Assembly: GCF_030867145.1 (NCBI RefSeq)
Contig: NC_134429.1
Location: forward strand, 18,771,115 to 18,835,114
Origin: Opisthocomus hoazin
Taxonomy: Eukaryota > Chordata > Aves > Opisthocomiformes > Opisthocomidae
Direction of reading: 5' to 3'
Length of the DNA: 64,000 nucleotides
Positions 39,701 to 51,800 of the stretch are shown piece after piece. The position numbers were made by a program, and so were the translations under genes. The number at the start of each line of letters is the position of its first letter. Positions within the stretch are counted from its first letter, which is position 1. The notes beneath the pieces were generated by a model. That model ran no database searches. It saw only the letters and a list, made by a program, of their open reading frames with translations, and was not told where the DNA came from.

Positions 39701-42298
39701 ACCCAGGTTTTGCCTAAAGAAAAAGGCTAGGAAAGCAGTCGGGTGTTGATAAATGAGCCACATGTGCCCGAGTGAGAGACAACAGGAACACGCGGGACGC
39801 AGCCCTGCTCCTTTCCTACCCCGAGTTCCGAGCACTCGGTTTTTCCGCCTCCCCACTGACCCAGCGCTGATCCAGCTCCCCATCCAGCCTGTCCCAAACA
39901 CCTCTTCTCACAGCTCCTGCAGGAAAACGAGCTCTGAAAAAGCATACGGCGAAGAGTAGCATCGCTTCAACAGAGCAAGGCAACCAACTCCTGTCCACCT
40001 TCCTCCCGCCAGGCTGAGCTCCAGATGCCATTCTGCCTCCAGCCAGGGCCACTTTCGCAGGCACCGCGGCCAAGGCTCCTGTCCAGGGAGCTGTGGGAAC
40101 CGCGCCGGCTCCTCCCGTGCTCTGCCAGGCAGCCCCAGCCAGAGGGAGAGCAAACAGCAGGCAGAAAGGGAAATAAACACTGAAACCAGTGAAAAGACAA
40201 ACAGGCAGACGATGTTTACGCCAAACAAACAGCAAGCACAACACTTTCTCTGCCAAAAGAAAACAAGTACAAAGTTGATCTAACCAGGCAGCAAGTGCCT
40301 CAAATGAGATTTAAGATCCTGAGTTTAAAAACCACGAAACCTGCAGGAAGATTTTACGGAAATGCAGGATTTTGTTCTCCATGCGATGCGGGGTTTCTCA
40401 TCAGAGGACGTCAAGTATTTCTCAAAAGTCCTGATGGCAGAGAAAACGTTTCCAAGTGTGCTAGCACTGTGTCTGGGGTCACCCGAGCTCTCTTGAAACC
40501 CAGCACAGCAGGAGACCTTCTGCAGAGACAGCCACGCAGCAGCACCTGTAGAACCCCGCGGGGTCTGCAGCGGGCAGTGCTCACCCAGCCGGCACCGCAG
40601 AGCTGCGCACTCCCCGATTCTCAAGCTGAGGTTTCCCTCCTTATCTCCGTTTGGAGCCTCCAAACGGATCGAGAAACTGATCCCACAACCAAGAAAAAGG
40701 CACGACGGGCATTTCACGACTGTTTCTTCCATCCCCACGCCCTCCAAGCGGATTTATTTGCCTGGGCGATTACAGAACCACGGATGGAGGCAGAGAAATT
40801 TAACTGTGCGTATGAGCATGCTGTTTATTACGTGGTTATTGTAGCATCATAACGTGTCTGCTTCAGCCCTGGCGTGGAACAAACAGGGATACAGCTCTAT
40901 ATGGTTGCAGGAGCCCCAGACTGCCCAGTGGGTCGGAAAAGCCCCAGGAGGATTCCTGCAAGCTCCCCCTCCGTCACCCGGCAGCAGGCTGCACGCCTTC
41001 AGACAACGCGTGCCTGCCGGTGTCAGCAGGGAACGGAAGCAGAGGACGTGACGAGCTGTGGCCCTTCGTGATAAGTTTGTGGTGTTCATCACAAAGGCAC
41101 AGGGCAGCTGGGTGGGCTGCGACCACCGTCCCACATCAATCCCAGTCTTCTCCTCAAGCCAGGGTGCCAAGCTCCCCTCCAGCCCAGCACCCCTGGCTGC
41201 CATCCCCCCTCTCGCCCAGACACTCAAAGCCCATCCTCGCAGCCCGCCAGCCATCTCACGCCGGCTCCAGCAAGGCAACTCTCTGTGTGCGCAACCTCGT
41301 GTTAAAGAAAACAAAGTCACCTTCCAGCACAGCACGGGAGCACCCTGCCCATGCACAGTTAGCACCAAGCACCTGGCACAAGGGAGTACAGGACAATCAG
41401 GGTCAGGCAGCAGCCCAGGGTCTGGTGTCTACAGTGGACACCCCTTAATTGAGTCAATACTGGAGGGAAACCCAGCCCAGGTGCCTCAACACTGGGGCTC
41501 AGCTTTGGAATTCCTACACAAAACCTGATAACAGGAGACGTGCATGGTCCCTGCACACCAAGCCCCTGCAAGATGCAACAAAATCAGCCCCAGGCTGAAC
41601 TGAAGTTGCATGAACAGCTAGGTCAGATGTTCTGGAATATTACAGCCTCAGCAACAAAGGCACGAGATCGATGCCCTAGCTGACAGCCCGTCCTTCCCTT
41701 CTTGTATTTCAGGGTAAAGTGAGCTAAAACATTTCCACTATGAAGAACGTGAGCTCACAAAGCATCATCTAGCAGCTCTCCTGGGCTTTTAAACCTTCCC
41801 AAAAAGCCAGAAAGAAGGAGGCATTTCCAACCCCGACCTGTCTATTCTCAGGGCTACCTGGCAGCCCAGAGGCTGCTTTAAATCAGAACGGCTTGCCACA
41901 GAGCAAATAAAAACACTGTACACTTTCTAAACCTGAAGACAGAGGTCATCCAAGTAGTAACTTGGATGTAAATGAACATTTTTTTTTCCCCCCAAACATC
42001 AAATAAACAGTAAAATAATATGACTAACCAGCAGAAGCAACTCCTCCACTCCACAGGTCTCCAGCACCCACTCGTCAGCACTGTTAGTTATAAATACCCA
42101 CCTACCCCTTCACCACTGGTGTTTATTAGGGGAGTCCCAGCAGCTCTGCAGGAAGTCAGCTATTCCCAGGAAATGCGGGACACCTGAATCCCTAAGGTCA
42201 GGGTCCCTTAGTCCTCACAGATACCAGCCTCACCTGAGTATTCAATAAAGCTGCTGAGTGAGAATCAGCTCGGTAATCAATGAGAGTTTGACACTTTC
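36705..42298. other. No gene recognised; GC-rich
   Basis: A GC-rich stretch with long mutually overlapping frames (for example 37160-37723 minus, 40295-40852 plus, 40847-41368 minus), none with a recognisable family. Holds the G16 tract at 38.42 kb. Confidence 0.5.
38422..38446. repeat. G-tract (G16 A G5 A GG)
   Basis: Sixteen consecutive G, then A, five G, A and two G on the plus strand. It could fold as a G-quadruplex on this strand. A shorter G11 run is at 33528-33538. Confidence 0.9.
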
Positions 42299-42358
42299 GG
42301 TTGGACTCCATGATCTTAAAGGTCCTTTCCAGCCTAAATGACTCTATGGTTCTATTAT
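42299..42358 (+). mobile_element. Short CR1 3'-end fragment
   Basis: GGTTGGACTCCATGATCTTA then AAGGTCCTTTCCAGCCTAAA and GACTCTATGGTTCTAT: a CR1 3' terminus in plus orientation, about 190 nt from an oppositely oriented copy. Confidence 0.82.
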
Positions 42359-42550
42359 TCTTTCCATAAATACGAGCCAGGACACAAAGACTCCCAGGTC
42401 TGCTTGGTTTTACAGGGTCACCAGCTCCCTAACTTTCCATGGAACCTTAATGGATTCAGCTCTTTGGAGTCTGCTGTTAGGGCTCTCTCCATCACAGTAG
42501 CTACAATGTCAAAGTATGTGGTATTAATTTTTAAATATCATATAGTATTA

Positions 42551-42957
42551 ATCACAGAATCCCAGAATGTTTGGGGTTGGAAGGGACCTCTGTGGGTCAC
42601 CCAGCCCAACCCCCTCCCCAAGCAGGGTCACCCAGAGCAGGCTGCACAGCACCGTGGCCAGGCGGGGCTGGAATATCTCCAGAGAATGAGACTCCATAGC
42701 CTCCCTGAGCAGCCTGGGCCAGGGCTCCGTCACCCTCAGAGGGAAGAAGTTCTTCCTCATGTTCAGCTGGAGCTTCCTCTGCTTCAGTTTGTGCCCATTG
42801 CCCCTTGTCCTGTCACTGGGCACCACTGAACAGAGTCTGGCCCCATCCTCCTGACACCCACCCTGCAGATATTTGTAAGCATTTCTAAGGTCCCCTCTCA
42901 GCCTTCTCTTCTCCAGGCTGAACAAGCCCAGCTCCCTCAGCCTCTCCTCGTAAATGT
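42551..42957 (-). mobile_element. CR1 LINE fragment
   Basis: Begins ATCACAGAATCCCAGAATGT then TTGGGGTTGGAAGGGACCTC. The minus-strand frame is open over [20 protein letters not shown] and onwards. It ends at CTCAGCCTCTCCTCGTAAAT. An (AATAAT)-type tract at 42961-42973 adjoins its 5' end. Confidence 0.93.
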
Positions 42958-44660
42958 CTATAATAATAATAATGTCTATGGAGGGCTAATTTTACTCTGT
43001 TTTTTTTTCACCACAGTCACCAGTTCAGAACGGTTTTCAGATTACCCTGGAGTTTCGCTCGCAGACCAAGCATTTAACCATCATTCTGTTGCTCACTCTT
43101 CTTTGCAGGCTTCTCTCAGTGAAGAGGCTTGGAAAGGGTCTCCCTTTCTGTTTGATTTCATCGGTGTCCTCGGGAGTGATTTATAACCTGTGCCTATTTA
43201 TAACAAGAGTTTTATATGACAAACTAATCATTTTGCTGGGTGGTTAATAGCCCGCCATTCAAGGGGAGTTTACATGTGCTGGGCTCCCTTCTATCGCGTG
43301 AGGAAAGGCAGGCAACCTGCTGCTAATCCAACATAAATACCCCTGGAGTCAGTCTGGAGCGTGGCATCGAGATCATTTACAAAACGTGCAATTTGAATAG
43401 GACTTAAAACCTCATAACCTGCCAGCTCCCAGCCAGGGAAAATACTCCGAGGGTGCCTGCAGCCGGAGTCCCGGTGCCTGGAGGATCGCTTTGGTTTGTC
43501 TGAAGCAGTTTGCAGAGAGAGTGCGGGGGCAAGCGGGACGGCCCCGGCGTCGTGGAGGTAGCTTCGCTCAGCTCCTGCCTCTAACACAGCCTGTCCAAGG
43601 GCTACTTCAAGACCCCGTGTGAATGAAATAAAAGAATTCACTGCAGATTCCACACCTGAAGGGCTGATCCGGCGCTGCAGCGTGCCCTCCTGAGCCAGCC
43701 AGCATGGTGGCAAGCACGGGAGTGGTGAAAAGTAGCGGGATCAGGACAACCTGGCAATCTGTTCTCAACAGACCTCAAAGTTTAGAGTGGCCAATCCAGC
43801 AGAAACACACCTGGAAGGCAGCTCTGGAGCTAAGCCCTGAATTAGACCAAACGCTGATGCTCTGGGATGAATTGCTAACATTTTGCCACATTTTCCACCA
43901 GCCTCAGCGGGCTCGCCATCAGGCTCATAAACAGCAGTTATGAGCGGGTTTTGGGAGGGCACCCAACATAGAAGGTGCTAAAAAACCTGCTAGCAACACT
44001 GCCTCACCTAGCCCTGGGAGACAAGGGCAGAGGCGTGTCCCAGAAGCGTGAGGCTATGGCATTTACCATCTTCCTAAGCAAGTAACTTCAGCCTGAAGCT
44101 GGAAACTTTTAGCTGGATTCTGTTTAGAATAAGGAATTCTGAGTGGAGGTAATCACGACGTTGAAATTAGCAGTCAATGCTCATCCTAGGACGGTGGGGG
44201 TTGTTCCTGGAATATAAGCTAAGCGGCACAGCAGTCTGTGCATCGCAGCCTGGGTGAGAGGGAGGTGCAGCAGCCGGAGCGATGCAGCGTACAGCAGTGA
44301 GAATGTTGAGCTCAGAGAGTCATACGGGACAGGGGCATCAAATTCAGGGTCAGGAACTTTGAAGCAAGAAGCTGTCAGGTAGGAAAAATTAATGTGAGAG
44401 ATCTCCAACCCCCGGCTAGAGAACACATCTCCCCCATCTGAGCGAGACCTGCGCAGAGCGCGAAGTCCAACAGACCCACGCCGGTCTGCATTAGCTCTGT
44501 CGGCATCTGAACCACGCGCGCAGCAGCAAGCCCGACGCGGGTCGTTGCACGGGTGGTGCAAAGCAGAGGAAGGGGCTGGGAGGAAGAGGAGCGAATAGGC
44601 GCAGGGTGAAGACAGCAAAGTTTTCATAAATATTAACTGAGCTGTGCGGGGTGTCGTGAT
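42958..44660. other. No gene recognised
   Basis: Starts with a short AAT-rich repeat next to the CR1 5' end. A CpG-rich stretch lies at about 44.43-44.55 kb. No exon supported. Confidence 0.5.
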
Positions 44661-44730
44661 AACAGAATCACAGAATGGTAGGGGTTGGAAGGGACCTCTG
44701 TGGGTCATCTAGTCCAACCCTCCTGCCTCC
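44661..44730 (-). mobile_element. Short CR1 3'-end fragment
   Basis: AACAGAATCACAGAATGGTA then GGGGTTGGAAGGGACCTCTG and TGGGTCATCTAGTCCAACCC. Only the 3' UTR of the element remains. Confidence 0.92.
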
Positions 44731-45401
44731 TCCTTTTTGAAAACGTTCTTGAACTAATTCATAGTACCTGGACAAAGCTACAACCACAAGTTATTCAGGT
44801 TTGAAACTTATTGAAAGTGATTCTGTAGCAAGCGTTTCTGTGAAGAACTCCAAGGTGAGGGTAAGAAACCTGTTCCAGTAAGAAGAGATGTACTTCTCCT
44901 CACCTCCGGTTTCCCCGAAACCCTAAACTTAGAAACTTTAAAGAAAAAAAAACCTTCAACAATCATTTGTATTTCCCATTCTGCTGAGCCTCAGTAGCGA
45001 GGTGCTCCCAGCACATCCTCCCACCTCAGCACCAACAGATGGTGTGCTGAGCGTCCTGGAAGGACCCGGAAAAACCCCAGCCATTTAATTTGTGCCTCTT
45101 TTAGACTTCTCCCCTCACATGCCACAAACAGCCACCGCCGCTGGGTGGGATTAACGCGCTTGGCCATTAAACCATAGGCTCGAGCACATCAGTTTTATTT
45201 TGTTATAAACAACTTCTTCATACTGAACTCAGTCCTCCCGAGTTCTTACATTTTCTTGGACTATGAATTTTATGACCACAGAGGAGCACTGAGTCTTTGC
45301 TTCACACACCATTAATCTCCTCCAAGCCTTGCAGAGGACTCGTCCTGGCCACAGCCCAGCAGGGAGGCTGGTGTCTGTGTTAGTCAGGAGTTTGGGACCC
45401 T

Positions 45402-45670
45402 CAGAATCACAGAATCACAGAATGGTGGGGGTTGGCAGGGACCTCTGTGGGTCACCCAGTCCAACCCTCCTGCTGAAGCAGGGTCACCTACAGCAGGCTG
45501 TAGAGAACCTTGTCCAGGTGGGTCTTGAATATCTCCAGAGAAGGAGACTCCACAGCCTCCCTGGGCAGCCTGGGCCAGGGCTCCGTCACCCTCAGAGGGA
45601 AGAAGTTCTTCCTCATCTTCAGACGGAACTTCCTCTGCTTCAGTTTGTGCCCGTTGCCCCTTGTCCTGAA
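45402..45670 (-). mobile_element. CR1 LINE fragment
   Basis: Three octamer units (CAGAATCACAGAATCACAGA) start the element, followed by GGGGGTTGGCAGGGACCTCT and the end of ORF2 on the minus strand ([20 protein letters not shown]). It is truncated at about 45670. Confidence 0.92.
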
Positions 45671-45816
45671 CCTCAACACCGAAGCCCAGTCTCAGCTTGC
45701 TTCGGGGCTGTTTCGACCCACTCTGCCCCATCTCACTGCTGGACAGACAATCTCATGCTCGCACTGACTGGGGGGTGGTGCCCCAGGATACAGCTGCAGC
45801 CTGGTAGCATTCAGAG

Positions 45817-45842
45817 AAAAAAAAAAATATATATACATATAT
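45817..45842. repeat. A-tract followed by (TA)n
   Basis: Eleven A followed by TATATATACATATAT. Simple low-complexity sequence about 150 nt from a CR1 5' end. Confidence 0.8.
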
Positions 45843-48504
45843 GGCTAAAAGACCTTGGTGATGCATAGGAAAGCTCCCCGAGGGACAAGACAACCCTGAA
45901 GGTAAAGAGAGCTGATCAAAACCCGACGAGCTTTCCAGTGGTGACAGTGAGCTCGGGATGATGTGTGCTTGCTCTGCCAAGGTGGCTTCGTCCCCCAGCA
46001 CCGGGTTTGACCCAAGCCTTCTCTGCTGGCCAGAGCAGAAAGGCAACACGGCTTCCAGACAGATGCCCGAGAGAGACATTTACTTCTCTCTGACACTGTC
46101 CCCGGGCAAATCCCTCCTCCTGCCAAGGGAGATTTCAGCCTTCCCTCTTTAGGCTGTGTGTTCCTCAGGAGTGTCTGGCTCCGCATTCAGACAGCTTCTC
46201 GCACGCTGGAGAATCGCCCGTCAGGACAGCGCTCCTGACAGAAATACAGGAGAACAGCCATAACAGCAGAACAATTCATCTCCTACTAAGATGATCATGA
46301 GATTAAAACACAGCGAAGAAGGGAAAAGTCACAAATCCCCCCAGAAAAAAAAAAATCTGACAAATATTTTTAGTTCTACAACAAAATAAATATTTAAATT
46401 CTGATTTACCAAGAACAGTGAGACTTGGTTTAAAAAACCTGTAGATATAACAGCATACACTGAATGTCACAACACTTGGATTATGTTACTGTCAGTCATG
46501 CGTGAAACAGCCCAATTTATTACAAATATTCACACAGTACAAAGCACAGTATAGTGACACACGCTGGGATGTGGGCCCTTCGCCCTGGCTGCGCTTGTCC
46601 CATCAGAAGCCAGTGTAAACAGCCAGTCTTCACTGATGGGGTTCAGTGATCTCCATCCGTCACACGCTTTCTTGAAGCTCCAGACACGACTACTGCTGCT
46701 GCTTGCTGTGCCTCTCAATAGTTGTGGACTCCCCTCTGCCAGCGGAGCACCCAATTAATGCTTAAAAGTACATTCCCCCCAAAGTGTACTACAAAAAATA
46801 ATCCATCAGAATTCTGGCATGTATTGTGGAGTGAGAATTAATATACAAACCTTGGTAGCCGCTATATTTTAGACAGTCACATAGGTCCACTTTGAACAAC
46901 TGCATTCCATTGACTAGAAAGTGGAATTTACCTGTGTTACTCGTGTAACAGCACTACTCGATTATTCCCTCTACGCTCTCCTTCCTCCTCCAACAGGTAT
47001 CACTGCAATATGTTCTTCACAAAGGAAAAAATACCATTTAGTTCTCCCTTAAAGACCTGTCTCAAGGTATTTATGATGGAGATGATCGGAACTGTTTCAG
47101 CCATGCCTGTTTTACAGCAGATTTTTCCACAACTCTTGAAATAAGACGTCTTTGCAAACCACCAACCCGAACAGCAGTGTTACTGGAGCGTGTAGAAGCA
47201 CAGAATCATAGAAACATCCTACACTGATCAACCTGAACAACAGACCCAGCGACAGATGACATTTTTTCCTGCCTTCTGCTGTCCCCAGCAGTCTGTTTTC
47301 GTTGCACAAAGACAGTGTAGTGGATTGAGCACTGTAACACCGTACCAGGGATATCTTCCACTCCCTGCAAACATTCAAGACCAAGTATCCGGACTCCATT
47401 TTGGGCCTTGCTACCATCTATTTGTGACACTGTTACACAACCACTTCCTTAGCTACGTTGACTGGATAAAAGGGCCAGGTGTCTGTTGAAAGGGAAAGCT
47501 ACAGAGATATGTTAAACTAGTGTGGTTTTTTCTTAATCACAAGGGTGTAACCACATCTTGGCTAACACCTTAACCCCAAGAAATGTCAACACCCTTTTAC
47601 TTTGTTAAAATGAGCTTACAGCCTGGAGCTATATGCAAAGCTGCTTTGGGGGCTCAACCTCACGTGCTTACATTTGCAAACAGATTTGTAGAAATCCAGA
47701 ACACGTTCCCTGGACGGTCTTTGACAGTACTTTCAACTTCCAAGTAGAGCTCAGGCAGACTCCATATGACCGTGGCCACCTGACGGCAGGAAGCCTTCCC
47801 CTGCGTTTTCTCTCATCATTTCACTGCAGTCTGACCCGAGGCCGCTATCCTCACTGTCTTTGCCAGGCTTTTGACAACTAGGGGAACGCATCTGACACGT
47901 TTACAAACGATTCTATGGCACCTGAGAGGATGCTGTGACGCAGTCCAAAACCACATGTATATCTTACTAAAACATAAGAACACAAGTAAGGGAGTTCATG
48001 CTGAAACTGGTGCCACTGGCCTTACCTTTTCATAAAAACAAAACTGCACAGGCAGCGAGGTATTCAGCTTCATCAATAAGATCAAGGAAATACTTAGATA
48101 TAAAGAACCACAATTAGAGAGTTCAGACCTTGGAGTCCCATCTTTGAAACAGGCATTGTCTGAGAATTCAACACGCTGCTTGTGAAATATATCCAACTCT
48201 GAACACGAGAGAGGGCCTATACCATTTACGATTGTATAAAAAAGCAGTTTTGCTGGCAAATCCTTACCTCCTTCCCCCACAACACATAGAATATGGTCAC
48301 TATTTTACTTCCCCTCTCAATCCTTCATTTATAAACTCAAACATCCCACAATCAATCCCAAAAGACATGCTGATTACAAATGCTATTGTGAAATAAAGTT
48401 ATAATGCAACAAACTCCAAATCTCAGTGTATTGTTCAGTGAGCATCTGGTGAAGCACAAATTAAATAATACAGACTTTGTTTCTGAACTACAAAAGTAAA
48501 TTTT
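45843..48504. other. Intergenic or long 3' UTR, no gene recognised
   Basis: Sequence downstream of C1QTNF12. It may hold part of a long 3' UTR if the AATAAA at 46516-46521 (minus strand) is the real poly(A) signal. No other gene seen. Confidence 0.5.
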
Positions 48505-48510
48505 TTTAAT
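48505..48510 (-). other. Candidate poly(A) signal (ATTAAA) of C1QTNF12
   Basis: An ATTAAA hexamer on the minus strand about 210 nt after the C1QTNF12 stop, followed by moderately GT-rich sequence. The nearest canonical AATAAA I noticed on this strand is at 46516-46521, which would give a 3' UTR of about 2.2 kb. Either or neither may be used. Confidence 0.3.
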
Positions 48511-48716
48511 GATGAACGAACTGGTGTGGACCTTCAAAAGCAGCAGCTTCTGAAAGCAAGCTGAAGTATCTGTGAAAGGAAAGGCTCTTTGCTTGTCTAA
48601 AAAGATGCCAAGTTACAGGAAGCAGTCTTCAAGAGTCAAAGTGAAGGTTTCTTCAGTCAAATTTACACTGCAAGGCTCTAAGTCAGTTCCTTCCCTCTGC
48701 GCTGCTGCAGAGGATG

Positions 48717-48815
48717 TTACGCGCCCATGAGCATGCCCATGAAATCTGATCCGTTCTGAATGGTGACGGGAGCTCCAGCACTGTTGTCCACAAATATGGA
48801 GGTGTACTGGCCAGC
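48717..48815 (-). CDS. C1QTNF12: C1QTNF12 terminal coding exon
   Basis: 99 nt including TAA (48717-48719). The acceptor is CCTCTTGCCCTCTCTGCAG. It encodes [19 protein letters not shown], then [13 protein letters not shown] and stop. AGQY-x-S-x-FVDN is the conserved last-strand region of the family. The 3' untranslated region continues to lower coordinates. Confidence 0.94.
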   Translation of the reverse strand, partial: AGQYTSIFVDNSAGAPVTIQNGSDFMGMLMGA

Positions 48816-51800
48816 CTGCAGAGAGGGCAAGAGGGAAAATACCTGATACTTCATCCCGGTGTGAAAGGGGGGGAAAAAAGTGTTTCGCTGCCATGAACTA
48901 AGCACAAAAGCTTCCCGCCCTCCTCTGTGGCTCCTGGGAACAGGATCTGACCAAACATTTTTACTGCAGCACTACAGCTTTGATTCCGTGGAAGAAGCTT
49001 TCTGTAGTAACATTGTGTTACAGGTTTATAACTTAACTAGATCCTTACTGCATTAGCTTTTTGGGTGACTAGTCAAGTGGCCATCTGTGCTCCAGATTCC
49101 CCTCTATGCAACGGGACATACAATTGCTAACTTGACATTGCAAGGTGAGATTTGAGAAACAAAAACATTTACTGTCATTTCTAAAGAGTGGAGCATACTC
49201 CTGAGGCTTAAGATCAGAATGTGCAACACAAGTCTGGCTTTTGTTCCTGCTACAGATTCTTTCCAGTCATCCCAGGTAAGGCATTTAACTTCATTAACCT
49301 TAGAAAGAAGGTTAATAAAAACTTCCCCACCTCCTGGTGAGATTTCAGCCTTGCCAGTAAACAACTTCACATCCTGCCAAACAAACGAGCACAGCGATTC
49401 CCAGTCTGCATGGGCTTACCTGCAGCTGCAGGAAGCCGTGGACATAGACAGTGAAGATTTTGCTGTTACTTTCCAGACCAGTGATGACTTCCAAAGACCT
49501 AAACAGCAGCAAAAGAAAAATTAACAGGTTAAACACCCAAGGCAGTCACAACAGTTGTATGTGGAACAACAATAGCCTCATGAGCTCCCTAGAAACAGGA
49601 CCTGGAGGTTCTAGTGCCTGCCTGTACTAAGCAGGCGGCCTGTTGACTTGATTCTTGCACTGATCCACTGCCTGGGAAAGAGAACAGTAGAACCTTGTCC
49701 CCACTGCAGTGATTAACGGAGGACCGACAGAGCATACAGCTTGGTGGATGCAAAACTCAGCTGGAGCCAGGAACTGGGAGCCACCTTTTCTCACAGTGGC
49801 CTTCCTCAGAGTCCTGTGGTCCCTATCCCCCACCCTTGAACAGGTGCTAAACATGCCCTTTAGATTTATCCACATACCAGTTATCCCAGTCTGTTGACCA
49901 CAACAATAGTTTATACTCTTGTTACTCTGCAAAGAGCTAGTTATACACATTCTGCCAACAATAGTTCGTTCATTTCTAAGGTACGAAAGGCTCACTTCAC
50001 CTTAATACATGTAGTCCACCTATGCAAGAAAGAACACATTCTGCAGCTGAAAGTTGTTTTGGGAGGACATTTGGATGAGGCATCACATACAAGCAATAAA
50101 AAAAATTGTGCTCGAGTTAAAATTCAAGTGAGTGCTCCACATCACCCCTCAAGCACTATTCTTTTCTAATATCATGTTCTAATAGCCATCATTTTCCTTG
50201 CAGTAGCAAGATGCAGGACAGCAGCTCTCTGTGGCATCCTCTGTTTACAGAACTCTAGCTCTGCTCCTCTGTACAGGATTCGGAGTGGAAGGAGGTGCCT
50301 GAAACATCAACAATCAGAACAACCCACGTATGCTCAGTTCCAAAGCAATATAAAAGCACAGAGCTCCACGCCTGGCTGGTTCTTCCGAAATCTGCCTAGC
50401 CAGCAGTAGCAGATCTAGTTGTTTTCCCAAGAAAAGCAACCCCTTTCCTCGCTTTTTTCCATGAAGTGGTGGTGACGAAACCTAGCAAGTGCAAACGTGC
50501 TGTTTCCAGCCCCCTTGCAAGGAAATAATATGCATAAAAGGTAGGGGCAATTTGGCCCAGAGAGAGCAAGTCACTTGGCACCACCTTGATTGAAGAGCTC
50601 AGTCTGTGTGTCATATCCTGCCAAAAGCCTAGCTTGGGTGGGAACTTCCCACCATTAATCCCTTCTACTCCAACTGTCTACTTGCCTCCGAGTTTCCATC
50701 TCTCTCAGCCGAAAGCCCTCAGGGCTCTTTCAGCTCCCTAAAATGAACGACTGCGTACACTCACATCCCCAGGAAATTCCACAAGCACGGGTAGCAACTC
50801 AGCCTGTGCCAGCACAATGTCTGTCCAGACAGGTTCCCATCCCTCCACCCATCTTCCTTCCATGCCACAGACCAGTCATCCTCTCACCCACCATATGAGA
50901 GACATGTGTCTCTCAGAGCCAGTGCTGATCCTGCTTTACTCCCACCGCTGCCCAGCTCACTCAGCTCAGAACAACCAGTCATAAATTGCAACCCTGGACA
51001 ACTGATGAAAACTCTGAGTCAGCCATCAGAGAGCTTTATCTAAACGATTAACATCTGGGTCAGTTCTGTCTAAGAAAAAAAGGTTTTACTGTTACTGTTC
51101 TTTGGAGAATGTAGCTATAAATTCTTCAGATGGCAAGTTAATCTCAAAACATCCCAATAAACCTGCCTGGGCTGTATGCGACAAAGATGTTGTTCACACT
51201 CCCAGCTAGAACCAGAATGTTTTCTAGGAGCTTTCAGCTAAAAAGACCTGCAGTGAGGAAGGCACAGTAGTTTCCATGGCCCGCAGGGAAGCTTCCTATT
51301 CAGTAACACTTGTGCTTGCATTTACCAGAACAAGGAAGCAACACTAAAGTCATGTTGAAAGCAGTCAGAGACTGACACCCATTCTTTATTAATACTACTG
51401 TAAGGCTGACTGAATGGACAAGCAAAGGAGACAAAGAGACACAGGCAGACGCTGTCCTTGGAGACTGATGTGAGCCTTCCAGAAGAAAAACTTTGTTCTC
51501 TCTCAGATGCCTTAATCAAATCAGTTGGGAGCTTGTGGAATCATTAGGAAAAAACACTCATCACCACCACTTTGATTTACTTTGCAAAATGGTTTAAGTG
51601 GAATTTAGATTTTCTGTATGATTTTCTCTAACTGAAGACAATTTAGAGTGGAGATCAGGATGGGAGAACAGCTTTTCACTCTTGGAGATCTGCAGGATTT
51701 CCCTTTTAAATCCTCTTAGGTGTCTTCATAGATCTCCCCTACTCATTCACTTGAATCTTTATTGAAATATCACCAGGTCAACACTACTAATTGGCAGTAT

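Noticed and set aside
40295..41368. Adjacent long frames (plus 185 codons, minus 173 codons)
   Set aside because: Both lie in GC-rich sequence where stops are rare; no motif, and neighbouring frames are open too.
44181..44708. 175-codon minus-strand frame
   Set aside because: It starts inside a CR1 3' end and has no recognisable product.
47200..47230. Possible CR1 octamer (CACAGAATCATAGAAACATC)
   Set aside because: The sequence after it does not continue as a CR1 3' end.
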